Shown: positions 63,771 through 64,000 of the stretch, one piece after another | How positions within the stretch are numbered: position 1 is the stretch's first letter | Layout of the letters: each line of letters opens with the position of its first letter | Source: Bradyrhizobium vignae | GTDB lineage: Bacteria > Pseudomonadota > Alphaproteobacteria > Rhizobiales > Xanthobacteraceae | Direction: 5' to 3' | NCBI RefSeq assembly: GCF_004114425.1 | Contig: NZ_RDQF01000012.1 | Coordinates: 1 to 64,000, forward strand | DNA length: 64,000 bases | Program-made: the position numbers and the translations under genes | The notes under the pieces: generated by a model | Told to the model about the DNA's origin: nothing | What the model saw: the letters and a program-made list of their open reading frames with translations, nothing else | The model's database searches: none

Positions 63771-64000
63771 ATGGAGCTGAACTTTTCCAAGGTGGAACGC
63801 AAGGGATCGATCACGATCGTGACGCTGTCGCGGCCCGAGGTCTACAACGCGCTGCATACCGATGCGCATTTCGAGCTGCAAAAAGTGTTCGACGATTTCT
63901 CCGCCGATCCCGAGCAGTGGATCGCGATCGTCACGGGCAGCGGCGACAAGGCGTTCTGCGCCGGCAACGATCTGAAATGGCAGGCCGCCGGCGGCAAGCG
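63771..64000 (+). CDS. Enoyl-CoA hydratase/isomerase (crotonase) family protein, partial
   Basis: The first 76 residues are visible before the right edge: MELNFSKVERKGSITIVTLS, RPEVYNALHTDAHFELQKVF, and AFCAGNDLKWQ, the first part of the oxyanion loop. Start ATG at 63771, divergent from the acyl-CoA dehydrogenase. The catalytic half lies beyond the window, so hydratase or isomerase cannot be told. Confidence 0.85.
   Translation, partial: MELNFSKVERKGSITIVTLSRPEVYNALHTDAHFELQKVFDDFSADPEQWIAIVTGSGDKAFCAGNDLKWQAAGGK

Overview
The window looks like an alphaproteobacterial chromosome, most likely Bradyrhizobium or a close relative. The reasons are the high GC content, the squalene-hopene genes together with hpnP and hpnN, FNR/FixK-type boxes, and many short palindromic intergenic repeats of the kind common in that genus. 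The genus is inferred from gene content, not from a marker gene. No rRNA, tRNA, CRISPR array, insertion sequence or prophage was seen.

Positions 1-14645 are mainly a hopanoid region on the minus strand. hpnC-hpnD-hpnE-shc-hpnG form a tightly coupled operon (6653 down to 934) that makes squalene and cyclises it, and a terminator follows directly. Two small secreted-protein genes lie between this operon and a second hopanoid block, eutB-hpnP-eutC-hpnN. There the C-2 hopanoid methylase gene sits between the two ethanolamine ammonia-lyase subunit genes, with the hopanoid RND transporter last. A truncated VapC-like toxin lies at the left end.

Positions 14869-25935 are mixed housekeeping and sensory genes: two convergent chemotaxis receptors, an acyl-CoA dehydrogenase, an orphan branched-chain-type binding protein, an HdeD membrane protein, a Rieske/AIF-type oxidoreductase with folE, a histidine-kinase remnant and an HD phosphohydrolase. 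Two related promoters here, ahead of hdeD and folE, carry FNR/FixK-like boxes.

Positions 26152-32837 hold a three-gene cassette: a DUF2126 transglutaminase, a fused circularly permuted ATP-grasp/alpha-E protein, and a second transglutaminase-like protein. It is predicted to make and process an unknown peptide or amide product and is the best candidate here for an undescribed system.

Positions 33003-42630 are catabolic. A UxaA-type dehydratase and an HpcH/HpaI aldolase lie next to hpaR. On the opposite strand is the homoprotocatechuate meta-cleavage operon hpaH-hpaF-hpaE-hpaD-hpaG plus a ThDP-dependent enzyme. Two strong palindromes lie between hpaR and hpaH.

Positions 42694-53230 hold two 2-oxoglutarate dioxygenases (AlkB and a COG3826-like protein), a DUF2848/amidase pair, a DUF35/thiolase/SDR acyl-CoA set, a Tat-exported SMP-30-like protein and PEP carboxylase.

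Positions 53800-56039 are a small odd island: an extreme glycine-rich surface or membrane protein, three tiny genes, and an H-NS-like protein lacking its DNA-binding half. Positions 56350-64000 hold a YccF protein and a fatty-acid or acyl-CoA catabolic group (two AMP-ligases, two crotonases, a dienoyl-CoA-reductase-like SDR and an acyl-CoA dehydrogenase), the last gene running off the right edge.
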